Source: Treponema sp.
GTDB taxonomy: Bacteria; Spirochaetota; Spirochaetia; Treponematales; Breznakiellaceae
Length of the DNA: 6,563 nucleotides
Assembly (NCBI GenBank): GCA_031258265.1
Contig: JAIRNB010000358.1
Location: 1-6,563, forward strand
Direction of reading: 5' to 3'
Numbering within the stretch: the stretch's first letter is position 1; each line of letters opens with the position of its first letter. Below the pieces are notes generated by a model. That model saw nothing but the letters and a program-made list of their open reading frames with translations. It had not been told where the DNA came from and made no database searches. The position numbers and the translations under genes are program-made. Positions 1-5,074 of this stretch are shown one piece after another.

Positions 1-15
1 CACATTGTCCAATTC

Positions 16-30
16 ACAGCCTTCGGCTGT
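16..30. repeat. Hairpin 1, 6-bp stem with TTC loop
   Basis: The arm ACAGCC (16-21) pairs with GGCTGT (25-30) around the loop TTC. The first 14 nt recur exactly at 243-256. Outside it, CACAT (1-5) and ATGTG (31-35) are also complementary and could form an outer stem. Confidence 0.8.
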
Positions 31-38
31 ATGTGCTG

Positions 39-56
39 GCCAGCATGGATGCTGGC
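39..56. repeat. Hairpin 2, 8-bp perfect palindrome
   Basis: GCCAGCAT (39-46) pairs with ATGCTGGC (49-56) across GG. Sterically this would be a 7-bp stem with a 4-nt loop. Its centre GCATGGATGC (43-52) recurs at 108-117. Confidence 0.85.
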
Positions 57-69
57 TGTAATAAATTGC

Positions 70-94
70 TACGTTTTTGCAAAGCAAAAACGTA
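70..94. repeat. Hairpin 3, 11-bp stem with AAA loop
   Basis: The longest stem in the array: TACGTTTTTGC (70-80) is perfectly complementary to 84-94 around AAA (81-83). The minus-strand reading is followed by a mildly T-rich stretch (about 69-60), so weak terminator activity in that direction is possible. There is no proper T-tract. Confidence 0.88.
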
Positions 95-105
95 AAGCCC
101 AAAAA

Positions 106-119
106 TGGCATGGATGCCA
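106..119. repeat. Hairpin 4, 6-bp palindrome sharing its core with hairpin 2
   Basis: TGGCAT (106-111) pairs with ATGCCA (114-119) across GG. The 10-nt core GCATGGATGC is identical to 43-52 in hairpin 2, while the outer stem bases differ but remain paired. GCCAGC at 116-121 also matches the left arm of hairpin 2 (39-44), so it could pair in an alternative fold with GCTGGC at 51-56. Confidence 0.75.
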
Positions 120-131
120 GCTTTTGTTCCA

Positions 132-152
132 GCCCAAACCTGCGGTTTGGGC
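132..152. repeat. Hairpin 5, 9-bp stem with TGC loop
   Basis: GCCCAAACC (132-140) is perfectly complementary to 144-152 around TGC. It is followed directly by an alternating GC run (152-160), not a T-tract. Confidence 0.88.
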
Positions 153-164
153 CGCGCGCGCCCT

Positions 165-184
165 GGCCAAGCTAAAGCTTGGCC
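165..184. repeat. Hairpin 6, 9-bp palindrome with AA centre
   Basis: GGCCAAGCT (165-173) is perfectly complementary to 176-184 around AA. It is equivalent to an 8-bp stem with a TAAA tetraloop. No T-tract follows on either strand. Confidence 0.88.
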
Positions 185-228
185 GCATTTGCTCAATATC
201 TGGGGAATCACTGGCGCTATGCGGTTCC

Positions 229-242
229 ATATTTGTTAATAT
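229..242. repeat. Hairpin 7, weak AT-only 5-bp stem
   Basis: ATATT (229-233) pairs with AATAT (238-242) around TGTT. It is short and AT-only, so a chance occurrence is quite possible. It is listed because it lies directly between the other hairpins. Confidence 0.4.
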
Positions 243-256
243 ACAGCCTTCGGCTG
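243..256. repeat. Hairpin 8, second copy of the CAGCC-TTC-GGCTG hairpin
   Basis: CAGCC (244-248) pairs with GGCTG (252-256) around TTC. The 14 nt at 243-256 are identical to 16-29. The copy at 16-30 has one extra closing A-T pair that is absent here. Confidence 0.75.
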
Positions 257-275
257 CCTTCTTCGCGCAAGGGAT

Positions 276-314
276 AGAAGCGGAAATACCGGAGACTTTA
301 CCGCAGGTAAAGTC
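276..314 (+). repeat. Hairpin module A: AGCGG-type flank plus 9-bp hairpin
   Basis: A single-stranded-looking flank, AGAAGCGGAAATACCGG (276-292), is followed one base later by a perfect 9-bp stem: GACTTTACC (294-302), loop GCA, complement at 306-314. The flank aligns with 323-338 in module B, which carries a different hairpin stem. The plus orientation refers to the flank and is arbitrary as to transcription. Confidence 0.65.
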
Positions 315-322
315 GAGGAATT

Positions 323-357
323 GGAGCGGATAGCCCGGTCCCCGCCGTAGGCGGGGA
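323..357 (+). repeat. Hairpin module B: AGCGG-type flank plus 8-bp GC hairpin
   Basis: The flank GGAGCGGATAGCCCGG (323-338) leads into TCCCCGCC (339-346), loop GTA, complement at 350-357. The hairpin starts 45 bp after that of module A, in the same position relative to the flank, but with an unrelated stem. Read on the minus strand it lies about 50 bp beyond the stop of the neighbouring minus-strand gene. It is the nearest strong hairpin that could mark that transcript's end, although no T-run follows it. Confidence 0.65.
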
Positions 358-407
358 TGCGCCCAAATTTCTAAACGGAATTCACAAAAATATTCCCCGC
401 CACGGCC

Positions 408-1736
408 CTAAAACTCTGTCTCCAGGAATTCGTCTACCCGGCTGCCGGCGGCCAGGGTTTCTTCCAGCATGGCCAGGGCCTCCGAAGCGGGGCGGAATTT
501 GGGGTTCAGTTCCAGGGCTTCCTCCCAGCGGCGGCGGGCGGCGGGATAATCGCCGCGGGTATAGGCTTCCAGGCCCTCGGTGTAGAGGGCTTCCAGCCGG
601 CCGGTTTCCCGTTTTCCCAGGCCGGCGCGGATTCCCAGGCCCAGGCGGTTCAGGGGCTGCTCCGGGCTGAGGAGTTCCCTGCTGTAATCCAGGTCCACGT
701 TCAGGCTGCGGAAGACGGCGTTTTTGCTTGCCTGTTGCTGCCGGGGCTCTTCCCCGAACAAGCGCAGGGTACTGCCCAGGGCCAGGCGGAGGGAGCCTGT
801 CTTTAGCTGGAGGCCCCCCCGCAGGGAGGGGAAAGCGCCGCGGGCGAATTCAAGTCCTGTGGAGAAGTAGGGTTTCCCCGACTGTTTGATGTCCCGCATG
901 TTGAAGGGCAGGAAAAGATCGAGGGAGAAGAGGAGGGAGGCCAGGGGTTTATAGGCCAGGCCCAGGACGGCATGGCTGGGGAGGGCTTCATCCCCGGAGG
1001 GGGGGCCCAGGTTTCTTAGCGCCAGGCCCAGGGAGGAATTCCATTCCGGGGACTCGTAGAACTTGAGCAGGTTAAAACTGCTCAGGGCCCCCAGATCGGC
1101 CATTATCACGGAGCTGAAATGCTCATCGTAGTCATCGCCGGGAACAATGCGGAAAGCCCCTTTCAGGTTGGCTCCCACGGAAATGCCGGAGAAGCGGGGG
1201 CCTAAAGAAAAATTGTAGGCCCCGTTCAGGATGCCGGCGGCTTCGGAATAGTAACGGGTGGATAATCTGACATTGGAATAATTGTATTCGACTACGGGGG
1301 TGGAAAGCCATTTTCCCCCGGCGGCCAGTCCCAGGTTTCCAATCCTGCCGGTAAAAACCAGGCCCTCCACCATGGTGCCCGCCATGTTTTCGGCAAACCA
1401 GTTGCTGTGAAAAAAGGCCAGCTCCGGATGGCGGAGCCGGGCGGAACCGGCGGGGTTGGATTCCAGAAACGAAGCGTCATCGGCCACCGCGGTAAAGGCG
1501 GAGGCCAGTCCCGCCGCCCGGCCCCCCATGGGAATGTTAAGCAGGGGGAAGGCCCCCCGGTCTCTGTTTGTATTGGCTCCGTAAATTTCATTAAAATACC
1601 CGGCAATACCGGTGTCGATCCCCCGGTAAATATCCAGCCCCCCGGCGGGGGGGCGGAAAAACAGGAAAACCACGGGAACGAAAACCAAATATTTTTTCAC
1701 GAGTACATTATACAGCTCCAGGCTTTTTTTCACCAT
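408..1736 (-). CDS. UPF0164 / FadL-PorV-like outer-membrane protein with C-terminal TPR
   Basis: A predicted exported outer-membrane beta-barrel protein of about 442 residues. From the start used here (ATG at 1736), residues 1-33 form a signal peptide: a Lys-rich n-region, a hydrophobic YLVFVPVVFLFF core, then a small-residue site. Residues about 67-118 carry the UPF0164 signature (NIPMGGRAAGLASAFTAVAD, then FLESNPAGSA and ELAFFHSNW), a region also typical of PorV/FadL-like barrels. The middle is rich in alternating beta-strand segments. Residues about 382-420 form one TPR (YTEGLEAYTRGDYPAARRRW, ALELNP), and the protein ends DEFLETEF. Treponemal members of this family are considered FadL-like transporters of hydrophobic compounds; the substrate here is unknown. 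The start is uncertain. The frame stays open to a TTG at 1790, and a GTG at 1700 would give a more standard signal peptide (VKKYLVFVPV). No start has a good Shine-Dalgarno. The gene is divergent from the TPR/propeller operon. Confidence 0.88.
   Translation of the reverse strand: MVKKSLELYNVLVKKYLVFVPVVFLFFRPPAGGLDIYRGIDTGIAGYFNEIYGANTNRDRGAFPLLNIPMGGRAAGLASAFTAVADDASFLESNPAGSARLRHPELAFFHSNWFAENMAGTMVEGLVFTGRIGNLGLAAGGKWLSTPVVEYNYSNVRLSTRYYSEAAGILNGAYNFSLGPRFSGISVGANLKGAFRIVPGDDYDEHFSSVIMADLGALSSFNLLKFYESPEWNSSLGLALRNLGPPSGDEALPSHAVLGLAYKPLASLLFSLDLFLPFNMRDIKQSGKPYFSTGLEFARGAFPSLRGGLQLKTGSLRLALGSTLRLFGEEPRQQQASKNAVFRSLNVDLDYSRELLSPEQPLNRLGLGIRAGLGKRETGRLEALYTEGLEAYTRGDYPAARRRWEEALELNPKFRPASEALAMLEETLAAGSRVDEFLETEF
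1707..1735 (-). promoter_or_regulatory. Possible sigma70-type promoter for the UPF0164 gene
   Basis: On the minus strand a perfect TATAAT (1712-1707) follows TGGTGA (1735-1730), a weak -35 with 3 of 6 consensus bases, at the ideal 17-bp spacing. The predicted transcription start would fall near 1700, exactly at the in-frame GTG. If this promoter is real, the ATG at 1736 cannot be used from it and the message would be leaderless or nearly so. If the ATG is the true start, the TATAAT is a coincidence inside the coding region. Confidence 0.35.
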
Positions 1737-1763
1737 CCTGTGGTGTAATTCCGTTATTTCGTC

Positions 1764-1769
1764 TATATT
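1764..1769 (+). promoter_or_regulatory. Possible -10 element for the TPR-propeller operon
   Basis: TATATT (5 of 6 matches to TATAAT) lies 20 bp before the ATG at 1790. No good -35 is seen 16-18 bp upstream, and the spacing to the start codon leaves only a short leader that would barely contain the Shine-Dalgarno. Low confidence. Confidence 0.2.
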
Positions 1770-1772
1770 CAG

Positions 1773-1778
1773 AGAAGG
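1773..1778 (+). promoter_or_regulatory. Shine-Dalgarno that supports the ATG at 1790
   Basis: AGAAGG ends 11 nt before ATG 1790. The same bases overlap the alternative GTG at 1778, so that earlier start would have no usable ribosome-binding site. This favours the ATG. Confidence 0.55.
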
Positions 1779-1789
1779 TGCGCTGTTCA

Positions 1790-4700
1790 ATGAACCCGGG
1801 TCCGCTGCGGTTTTTTTGTTTCCGGTCCTTTCCAGCGGGGATGATAATTTATCTGTTTCTCCTGATTCCCGTTCCCCTTCTCCACGCCCGGGGGGAAACG
1901 GATGATCCCCTGGGCCGTATAGACGCCCTTATTAACGCGAAACACTTCGACGAGGCGATGGCCGCCCTTGCCCTTTATATGCGGCAGAATCCCGGGGACC
2001 TCGACCGGGCGGGGAAACGGCTGGGGCGTATCGCGGAAATCCAGGGCCGCTACAATGCCCTGGTCAACCAGCTCCTGGACGCTGCTGCCGGGGACCCCGG
2101 CAATACGGAACTAATCTCTAGCCTTGCCGGGGAGCTTGAAAGCCTGGAAGCCCCCAGGGATCTGCGAAGCGCTGAACTCCTTGCCCGGATTCGCGCCCTG
2201 GCTGAATCCTCCGTCCACCGGAAACGTCTGGGGGAGATTCTTGGCGGGGGCCGGGATTTAAGCCGGGCGGGGGATTACCCTGGGGCCCTGCGGCTGTACC
2301 AGGGGGGGCTGGAGTTTTTCCAGGAAGAATTTTCCGCCCCCCCCTATGGGGACGGGGATACGCCGGAGAATCCGGCCGCCGCCCGGATTCTCCGGCTTTC
2401 CGCCCTGGCCGGTACACTGGAATCTTCCCTGGCCGTCCTGGACGCTCTGGCAAAGGAACTGGAAGACGGCGCCGATGTCGCCCCGGAGGACCTGCGGCGG
2501 ATTTACGGCCGGATTGGGCCGGAACTGGATACCCTGGAATGGATCAGGGGGGAAATTACCGGCGCCGGCGCTTTCTTTGAGGGGCGGCTCCGCCTTCCGG
2601 GGGAACCGGAAAAAGCCGCCGGGGCCGCCGGGACCTCGCAGCAGGGCGTTCCGCCGCGGAGGGCCGGCACAGGGGAGAATTTCCCCTTCTTTGCCTTCCG
2701 CCTCATCTATGGCCGGGAGGGGGAACCCCGCCGGGCAGAAGATTCCCGGCGGGAGGGGGATTTTCTCCGGGCAGAAGATTCTCTCCAGGTAGAAGATTCC
2801 CGGCGGGGCGGCATGATCCGCGTCATCGAGGACTGCCTGGCGGAGCGGAGGGGCTCTCTGGAAGCCCTGCTGGCCTCCGGCGCGGAGGAAGCCTACGGGC
2901 GGGCCCTGGAAAAGGCCCGGGGGCGCTATTACCGGGGAGCTATAAAAGATTACGGGGAGGCCGCTCTCCGCAGCGCCCTGCTTCGGGATTTCCTGGAGAC
3001 TCAAGGGGCCGCTTTGTCTGCCGCCCCGCCCCCGGCTTTGTCTGCCGCCCTGTCTTCCACCGGGGAGAAACCCGGCGGAGGCGATCACCCGGATTTTCTC
3101 AGCCTGCTCTGCCGGGATTTTGTCATATCCTGTTCTGTCAAGGCGGAAACCCTGGAACTCCGCCTGGATCAGAGGGCGGCGGAATACGGGGGAGTTTCAG
3201 GAACCGGGGAAACTGAAGAATTCAAAGCCGCCTTAAAGGAGCTGTCCTCCGAAGCGGAAGCCCTGGAGGGGGAACTGCGGGAGGCTGAAGAATCCTTCCT
3301 CCGCCGCCTGGGGGAAGAAGCTTCTCCCGCCGGGGGAGGGCCTTCTTCCTCCGGTTCCGGGGCGGATAAGATCACCCGCTATACCGCCGGAGCTTTGGAA
3401 CTCCTGGAGAATTTTAAGTCCCGCCGCATGGCCCTGGAACTTGACGGTTCCCTTCGCCGCTATGCCGTCTTTAATAACACCCTGGGGGAGCGGCTGGAAC
3501 GCCGGAAGGCCCGCCTGAATCTGGCAGAACGGCTCATGGGGGGCCTTAAAGGAGAAGAGGCCGCTGTCGTTTTACCGGAGGCCGCCGCTGTTTTACCGGA
3601 GGCCGCTGTCGTTTTACCGGAGGCTGCCGCGGATTCCCCGGTTTTCCCCGGTTCCCCGGAGGGGGATGTCTACCACTATTCAAGGGAAGCCCTGGCCGTC
3701 TTCACGGAGTTGAATGGGGAGTTGGCGGAGGATCTTGCCTATGCGGAGGATTTTTTTACCCGTTACGGGGAAGATCAACAGAAAATTCAGGTTTCCGCTG
3801 AACTGGGGGCCCTTAGCTCCTCTATAGGGAGCATACTGGAAGAGCTTAACGGGATTCTGCGCCGGGGAACCGAAGGGGCCGCCCTGGCGGAGGAGATGAT
3901 CGGGCAGGCGGAAACTTTCCGCGATCAGGGGGATCGTTACTACCAGGAAGCCGGGGAGAAACTCCGGCGGGGCGATTTTGCCGGGGCCCGGAATTCCATC
4001 CAGGGCGCGGCGGAACGGTACAGCCGGGCCCTGGCCCTCCAGGAATTCCCCTCCCTGCGGGAGGAATGGGATACCCGGATGCTTGCCTTGGGACAGGAGA
4101 TCGGCCAAAGGGAAAATGAAGCCGTGGTTAAGGATACCCGGGATGCCATTAACCAGGTACGGACCGAATATTTGGCGGGGAATTTTCAACAGGCGGAGAA
4201 TCTCCTGCTCAGGGGGCAGAACCAATGGATGCGGACCAACGGGGATGAAAACCCCGAGATACGTTACTGGCTTTCCATGGTCAGGGACGCCATTTCCCTC
4301 CGTTCAGGCAAGGAAATCCCCGTCACCGCCCCCCTTTTCGCCGAAATGGGCCAGTATTTAAGCGACGCCCGCGGGGATTACGAGGAGGGGGCCGCCCTTA
4401 TCCGGGCCGGCCGCCGGGATGAGGGGCTGGCCCGCTTCACCAACGCCCGGGAGCATATCCGGAAGGTTAAGTTTGTCTTCCCGGAAAACCAGGAGGCGGG
4501 GATGCTGGAACTCATGATGGACCAGATGGCCGACCCGGAGCTTTTTACGGCCTCGTTTCAGCGCCGTTTTAACGAAGCCCTGGGGGGGATCAAAAGACAT
4601 TCCACCGAGGCTTTCGGGGAACTCCAGAACCTGGTGAAGATCAACCCTTCCTATCCGGGAATCGCCGCCGCCCTAAGCCAGGCGGAGATCGACATGGGCT

Positions 4701-5074
4701 ACCGCCCCGCTCCGCCGGACCCCGAAAAACTCCGGCGTTCCGCCGGCCTTACGGAGGCGGCCCGCTCCATTGTGGATGCCAATGACCGGCAGCATTTCGA
4801 GGCGGCCCTGCGGCAGCTTAACGAGGCCCTGAGCCTGGATCCCAACAATACCCAGGCCATGGGCCTTAAAGACCTGGTCCAGACCCGGATGGGGGCGGGG
4901 AACGCGGTCCTCTCCAGCGCCGACGAGGGGGAGTACCAGCGGGCGGTAAGGGAACTGCAGCGGGGGAATACCCTCATTTCCATGGCTATCGTGGAACAGC
5001 TTCTCCGGAATCCCCGGAACCGGGGTTCCACCCGGGTCCGGGAACTCCAGCGAAGGATACAGTCGTTTTTATGA
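1790..5074 (+). CDS. Large exported TPR / coiled-coil protein
   Basis: About 1094 residues from ATG 1790; the frame also allows GTG 1778. Residues 1-33 are a signal peptide with two Arg before the hydrophobic stretch MIIYLFLLIPVPLL and a likely cut after HA. A TPR-like unit follows at about 40-75 (INAKHFDEAMAALALYMRQN). The middle is Glu/Arg/Ala-rich helical sequence with low-complexity repeats at about 315-338 and 590-617 and a strong coiled coil at about 454-511. The last 400 residues hold several TPR-like helical pairs at about 699-754, 781-837, 850-910, 925-970 (LQNLVKINPSYPGIAAAL), 989-1035 (FEAALRQLNEALSLDPNN) and 1041-1094. No catalytic motif is seen. By family knowledge this is a protein-protein scaffold, probably periplasmic or membrane-attached. 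The next gene overlaps its stop by 4 nt, so the two are likely translationally coupled. I cannot assign a gene name. Confidence 0.9.
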   Translation: MNPGPLRFFCFRSFPAGMIIYLFLLIPVPLLHARGETDDPLGRIDALINAKHFDEAMAALALYMRQNPGDLDRAGKRLGRIAEIQGRYNALVNQLLDAAAGDPGNTELISSLAGELESLEAPRDLRSAELLARIRALAESSVHRKRLGEILGGGRDLSRAGDYPGALRLYQGGLEFFQEEFSAPPYGDGDTPENPAAARILRLSALAGTLESSLAVLDALAKELEDGADVAPEDLRRIYGRIGPELDTLEWIRGEITGAGAFFEGRLRLPGEPEKAAGAAGTSQQGVPPRRAGTGENFPFFAFRLIYGREGEPRRAEDSRREGDFLRAEDSLQVEDSRRGGMIRVIEDCLAERRGSLEALLASGAEEAYGRALEKARGRYYRGAIKDYGEAALRSALLRDFLETQGAALSAAPPPALSAALSSTGEKPGGGDHPDFLSLLCRDFVISCSVKAETLELRLDQRAAEYGGVSGTGETEEFKAALKELSSEAEALEGELREAEESFLRRLGEEASPAGGGPSSSGSGADKITRYTAGALELLENFKSRRMALELDGSLRRYAVFNNTLGERLERRKARLNLAERLMGGLKGEEAAVVLPEAAAVLPEAAVVLPEAAADSPVFPGSPEGDVYHYSREALAVFTELNGELAEDLAYAEDFFTRYGEDQQKIQVSAELGALSSSIGSILEELNGILRRGTEGAALAEEMIGQAETFRDQGDRYYQEAGEKLRRGDFAGARNSIQGAAERYSRALALQEFPSLREEWDTRMLALGQEIGQRENEAVVKDTRDAINQVRTEYLAGNFQQAENLLLRGQNQWMRTNGDENPEIRYWLSMVRDAISLRSGKEIPVTAPLFAEMGQYLSDARGDYEEGAALIRAGRRDEGLARFTNAREHIRKVKFVFPENQEAGMLELMMDQMADPELFTASFQRRFNEALGGIKRHSTEAFGELQNLVKINPSYPGIAAALSQAEIDMGYRPAPPDPEKLRRSAGLTEAARSIVDANDRQHFEAALRQLNEALSLDPNNTQAMGLKDLVQTRMGAGNAVLSSADEGEYQRAVRELQRGNTLISMAIVEQLLRNPRNRGSTRVRELQRRIQSFL
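2732..2803 (+). repeat. In-frame 18-bp tandem repeat (hexapeptide) in the TPR gene
   Basis: Four successive 18-bp units encode RAEDSR, REGDFL, RAEDSL and QVEDSR, followed by a further RGG. Units 1, 3 and 4 share the nine bases AGAAGATTC or its codon-equivalent context, at 2737, 2773 and 2791. Unit 2 has diverged. The segment is charged, low in complexity and probably a flexible linker; it looks like a slippage or unequal-crossover expansion that kept the frame. Confidence 0.8.
3011..3050 (+). repeat. 16-nt direct repeat at 24-bp spacing in the TPR gene
   Basis: GCTTTGTCTGCCGCCC occurs at 3011-3026 and again at 3035-3050, so the peptide reads ALSAAPPPALSAALSS. It is in frame and Ala/Ser/Pro-rich, most likely a duplicated linker. 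Confidence 0.8.
3557..3640 (+). repeat. In-frame 21-bp tandem repeat (heptapeptide) in the TPR gene
   Basis: Three near-identical 21-bp units (3557-3577, 3578-3598, 3599-3619) encode EAAVVLP, EAAAVLP and EAAVVLP. A degenerate fourth at 3620-3640 encodes EAAADSP. Units 1 and 3 are identical in DNA and unit 2 differs at a few positions, so the array is recent. The 7-residue period with Pro at each end suggests short helical or extended linker segments, not a coiled coil. Confidence 0.85.
5053..5057 (+). promoter_or_regulatory. Shine-Dalgarno inside the end of the TPR gene
   Basis: AAGGA lies 13 nt before ATG 5071, within the last codons of the upstream gene. The spacing is long, so the ATGA stop-start overlap (5071-5074) and reinitiation probably contribute to translation of the downstream gene. 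Confidence 0.5.

Larger units (their letters stand above)
16..357. repeat. Array of about ten distinct short hairpins
   Basis: Ten inverted repeats occur in about 340 bp: 16-30, 39-56, 70-94, 106-119, 132-152, 165-184, 229-242, 244-256, 294-314 and 339-357. Stems are 5 to 11 bp and, except for a few small ones, perfect and at least 8 bp. Loops are 2-4 nt, most often exactly three (TTC, AAA, TGC, TTC, GCA, GTA). Stem sequences mostly differ, so this is a repeat of architecture more than of sequence. Together they cover roughly half of the interval. So many perfect 8-11 bp tight hairpins in this length is far beyond chance. The role is unknown; candidates are a structured RNA, a composite of small palindromic mobile repeats, or a transcript-end buffer between operons. 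Confidence 0.85.
1..407. other. Intergenic region with no supported gene, dense in hairpins
   Basis: No convincing coding sequence lies here. Two open frames cross the region (plus 31-333, minus 211-14), but neither has a plausible ribosome-binding site, their predicted peptides look like no family I recognise, and their sequence is largely dictated by inverted repeats. Base composition is more balanced than in the GC-rich genes to the right. At least ten short inverted repeats sit between 16 and 357 and are listed separately. None is followed by a clear T-tract on either strand, so they do not read as ordinary intrinsic terminators. From 358 to 407, just beyond the stop codon of the minus-strand gene, there is only a weak GGAAT/ATTCC pairing around 377-396. 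Confidence 0.75.

Noticed and set aside
70..94. Hairpin 3 as an intrinsic terminator
   Set aside because: The strong stem is not followed by a run of T on either strand; only a mildly AT-rich stretch lies on the minus side.
14..211. 65-codon open frame on the minus strand in the hairpin region
   Set aside because: It is the opposite-strand reading of the same hairpins, with no start signal and no family resemblance.
31..333. 100-codon open frame on the plus strand in the left intergenic region
   Set aside because: No ribosome-binding site, no recognisable protein family, and the coding content is dictated by inverted repeats. Kept only as a low-interest finding.
16..357. CRISPR array
   Set aside because: There is no repeated unit of constant length with unique spacers. 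The hairpins differ from each other and spacing is irregular.
377..396. GGAAT/ATTCC pairing just beyond the stop of the UPF0164 gene as its terminator
   Set aside because: Only five pairs with a 10-nt loop, and the following sequence is merely AT-rich; too weak to call.
1778..1780. GTG start for the TPR gene, four codons upstream of the ATG
   Set aside because: The Shine-Dalgarno AGAAGG overlaps this codon, so it can serve only the ATG at 1790.
2258..3088. 276-codon minus-strand open frame opposite the TPR gene
   Set aside because: It is Pro/Gly-rich shadow coding caused by the GC-rich codon use of the plus-strand gene. The plus-strand frame has a signal peptide and TPRs.
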